Assembly: GCA_945837185.1 (NCBI GenBank) | Contig: CAMAMZ010000087.1 | Location: 1-8,529, forward strand | Direction of reading: 5' to 3' | DNA: 8,529 nt | From: an uncultured Bacteroidales bacterium | Lineage (GTDB): Bacteria; Bacteroidota; Bacteroidia; Bacteroidales; Bacteroidaceae | Part shown: one piece after another, positions 7,472 through 8,529 of the stretch | How the letters are laid out: every line of letters begins with the position of its first letter | How positions within the stretch are numbered: position 1 is the stretch's first letter | Program-made: the position numbers and the translations under genes | Notes under the pieces: model-generated | Databases searched by the model: none | What the model was told of the DNA's origin: nothing | Seen by the model: the letters and a program-made list of their open reading frames with translations, nothing else

Positions 7472-8236
7472 ATGGGAAAGGGAAAACTCGCTAAGTTTGC
7501 CGATATGGCATCCTTCAGCAATGTTTACCAGTATACATTCGATGATCTCCGCCAGCACCCTTTTGCTTTAAAGGGACGCTGGTGCGAGGACCATTTTCAT
7601 AATGCCAACCCCATCGTGCTTGAGTTAGGTTGCGGTCGGGGCGAATACACGGTGGGATTGGCACGCCTCTTTCCCCACGTCAATTTCGTGGGAGTAGACA
7701 TCAAGGGTGCGCGCATGTGGACAGGTGCTTCGCAAGCCTTGCAGGAAGGGCTTACCAACGTGGCCTTCCTGCGCACGCATATAGAGCTCCTTCCGCATTT
7801 CTTCGGGCCCGATGAGGTGCAGGAACTGTGGCTTACCTTCTCTGATCCGCAGATGAAGCATGCCCGCAAGCGACTCACGGGCACACGTTTCCTCAGTCTC
7901 TATCGGCAATTCCTGACCAACGGCGGTACGATTCATCTCAAGACCGACTCCCTCTTCCTATACACCTACACGTCGCATCTGATAGACGAGAATCACTTGC
8001 CTCTCAACGTGCGTACGGCCGACCTCTACCACACCCCCGACATGGCTGCCAGTCCTATCCTTTCCATACAAACCTACTATGAGAGTATGTGGATGGCGCG
8101 TGGCCTGCCTATCAAATATCTGCGCTTTGCGCTACCGCAGGAAGGTGAGCTACGGGAGCCTTGTGTGGACATACCCCTCGACGATTACCGAAGTTACCAC
8201 CGTGAGAAACGGAGTCCGAAGGAAACGGGTAGGTAA
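7472..8236 (+). CDS. trmB: tRNA (guanine-N7-)-methyltransferase
   Basis: The 254-residue SAM-dependent methyltransferase makes m7G at position 46 in the variable loop of tRNAs in the cytoplasm. The N-terminus GKGKLAKFADM is typical of Bacteroidetes TrmB. SAM motif I is ELGCGRGEY (E51-Y59), and the acidic residue of motif II is D76 in VGVDIKG. The TrmB signature follows as TFSDPQMKHARKRLTGTRFL, with D125 in place of the PDPWPKKRH form of proteobacteria. A later LKTDS segment (D159) corresponds to the substrate-binding T-D motif. The basic C-terminal end (HREKRSPKETGR) may contact tRNA. It starts 56 bp after ilvE with no recognisable promoter or terminator between them, so a shared transcript is likely, although the functions are unrelated. 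No clear Shine-Dalgarno is present. Confidence 0.94.
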   Translation: MGKGKLAKFADMASFSNVYQYTFDDLRQHPFALKGRWCEDHFHNANPIVLELGCGRGEYTVGLARLFPHVNFVGVDIKGARMWTGASQALQEGLTNVAFLRTHIELLPHFFGPDEVQELWLTFSDPQMKHARKRLTGTRFLSLYRQFLTNGGTIHLKTDSLFLYTYTSHLIDENHLPLNVRTADLYHTPDMAASPILSIQTYYESMWMARGLPIKYLRFALPQEGELREPCVDIPLDDYRSYHREKRSPKETGR

Positions 8237-8306
8237 ATACTACGGCATCGTGTTTCTAATATCATCTGTCGCACCTCTTAAGCAAAAAGCCCGAAATAAG
8301 GTCTTG

Positions 8307-8348
8307 ACATAAAAGGCAAAGTATCTAAACATACTTTGCCTTTTATGT
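8307..8348. repeat. perfect 18-bp inverted repeat (hairpin A)
   Basis: The left arm at 8307-8324 is the exact reverse complement of the right arm at 8331-8348, leaving a 6-nt loop CTAAAC. The stem could stop transcripts from trmB. No clean T-tract follows the right arm, so a canonical intrinsic terminator is not shown. Confidence 0.75.
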
Positions 8349-8370
8349 TTAGATACTTTGCCATTTATGT
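8307..8370. repeat. alternative 26-bp inverted repeat (hairpin B)
   Basis: The sequence 8307-8332 is complementary to 8345-8370 at 25 of 26 positions (the mismatch is an A at 8363), with a 12-nt loop. It uses the same left arm as hairpin A, so only one of the two can form at a time. Confidence 0.7.
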
Positions 8371-8397
8371 TGACATACTTTTTGAGGGGTATTTTTG
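8370..8397 (+). promoter_or_regulatory. candidate promoter inside the repeat block
   Basis: TATTTTTG at 8390-8397 is a full match to the -7 consensus TAnnTTTG. A TTG at 8370-8372 lies 17 bp upstream, somewhat close for a -33 element. No ORF of useful length starts downstream within the window, so any target gene lies beyond 8529. Confidence 0.3.
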
Positions 8398-8437
8398 TCA
8401 AGAGACATGTGTCTGTTAGCCAACGCAATGGTATGTA

Positions 8438-8466
8438 TTGTATGATATCACTAGACACCACCTTTG
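8438..8466 (+). promoter_or_regulatory. candidate promoter ahead of the 23-bp tandem repeat
   Basis: CACCTTTG (8459-8466), followed by CACC, differs from the -7 consensus TAnnTTTG only in its first base. A TTG (8438-8440) lies 18 bp upstream. Transcription would start near 8470, placing the 23-bp repeats in the 5' leader of a gene outside the window. Confidence 0.3.
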
Positions 8467-8483
8467 CACCTGTGAACCGATTT

Positions 8484-8529
8484 AGCAAAGTAAGTATATC
8501 TTCTCAAGCAAGGTAAGTATATCTTCTCA
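8484..8529. repeat. 23-bp tandem direct repeat, two copies
   Basis: The sequence 8484-8506 is repeated at once at 8507-8529 with one difference (A at 8489, G at 8512). Both copies contain GTAAGTATATCTTCTCA. The second copy ends at the last base of the window, so further copies may follow. Confidence 0.85.

Larger units (their letters stand above)
8302..8403. repeat. 102-bp repeat block bounded by an 8-bp inverted repeat
   Basis: TCTTGACA (8302-8309) and its exact reverse complement TGTCAAGA (8396-8403) bound the block. Inside, a unit of about 22 bp with core ATACTTTGCC occurs once inverted (about 8307-8327) and twice direct (8331-8352, 8353-8374); a third direct copy starts at 8375 but degenerates after ATACTTT. 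TTGACATA also recurs at 8304 and 8370. The layout is MITE-like, but no target-site duplication is evident. Confidence 0.55.
8237..8529. other. non-coding terminal region with repeats
   Basis: This 293-bp stretch after trmB holds no ORF that looks like a real protein. Positions 8237-8301 show nothing recognisable, 8302-8403 is a repeat block with alternative hairpins, and 8404-8483 holds promoter-like sequence. Positions 8484-8529 are a 23-bp tandem duplication running to the window edge. It is visibly more AT-rich than the genes to its left. Confidence 0.7.

Noticed and set aside
8370..8395. Sigma-70-like promoter TTGACA...TATTTT
   Set aside because: The 14-bp spacing is too short for a typical sigma-70 promoter, and Bacteroidetes use a different consensus. 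The TAnnTTTG reading of the same region is preferred.
8302..8403. Invertible (phase-variable) promoter segment
   Set aside because: The outer 8-bp repeats are short, the block itself is filled with hairpin arms, and no recombinase gene is visible. Inversion cannot be argued from this sequence alone.
8240..8488. 82-codon minus-strand open frame after trmB
   Set aside because: It runs straight through the hairpin repeat block, has no promoter or ribosome site, and its translation shows no family features. I treat it as chance in AT-rich repeat DNA.
8307..8529. CRISPR array
   Set aside because: The 22-bp and 23-bp units are tandem or inverted without regular spacers, and no cas genes are near.

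Overview
This window looks like chromosomal DNA of a Bacteroidales bacterium, most likely Prevotellaceae (Prevotella sensu lato). Three things point there. Good matches to the Bacteroidetes -7 box TAnnTTTG stand in front of several genes. Most starts lack a Shine-Dalgarno sequence. The proteins also have Bacteroidetes character, for example the pro-region of the subtilase, the long RfbB, and a TrmB starting GKGKLAKFAD. This assignment comes from reading the sequence and recalling the families, not from a search.

Layout. Positions 1-26 hold nothing I can name. Positions 27-3272 are a compact minus-strand cluster, transcribed MATE-family transporter -> cytidylate-kinase-like protein -> dTDP-glucose 4,6-dehydratase (rfbB), with gaps of only 42 and 12 bp. 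A 147-bp divergent region (3273-3419) carries one -7 box for each direction. Positions 3420-6294 are a plus-strand cluster whose genes overlap: a secreted S8 serine protease, then xseA and xseB (exonuclease VII). A promoter with a good -33/-7 pair sits among dyads at 6295-6398 and drives a branched-chain aminotransferase (ilvE), which is followed 56 bp later by trmB (tRNA m7G46 methyltransferase).

The last 293 bp (8237-8529) contain no convincing gene but are the most unusual part of the window. A unit of about 22 bp occurs once inverted and twice direct, so two long hairpins compete for the same left arm. An 8-bp inverted repeat bounds this block. Further right, a 23-bp sequence is tandemly duplicated and the window ends exactly at the end of the second copy. 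This resembles the edge of a small non-coding repeat element (MITE or minisatellite type) or a repeat-bearing promoter region of a gene beyond the window.

The genes are mostly housekeeping: nucleotide-sugar synthesis, DNA repair, branched-chain amino acid metabolism and tRNA modification. I see no complete novel defence or mobile system; the novelty, if any, lies in the terminal repeat region and in some regulatory architecture.
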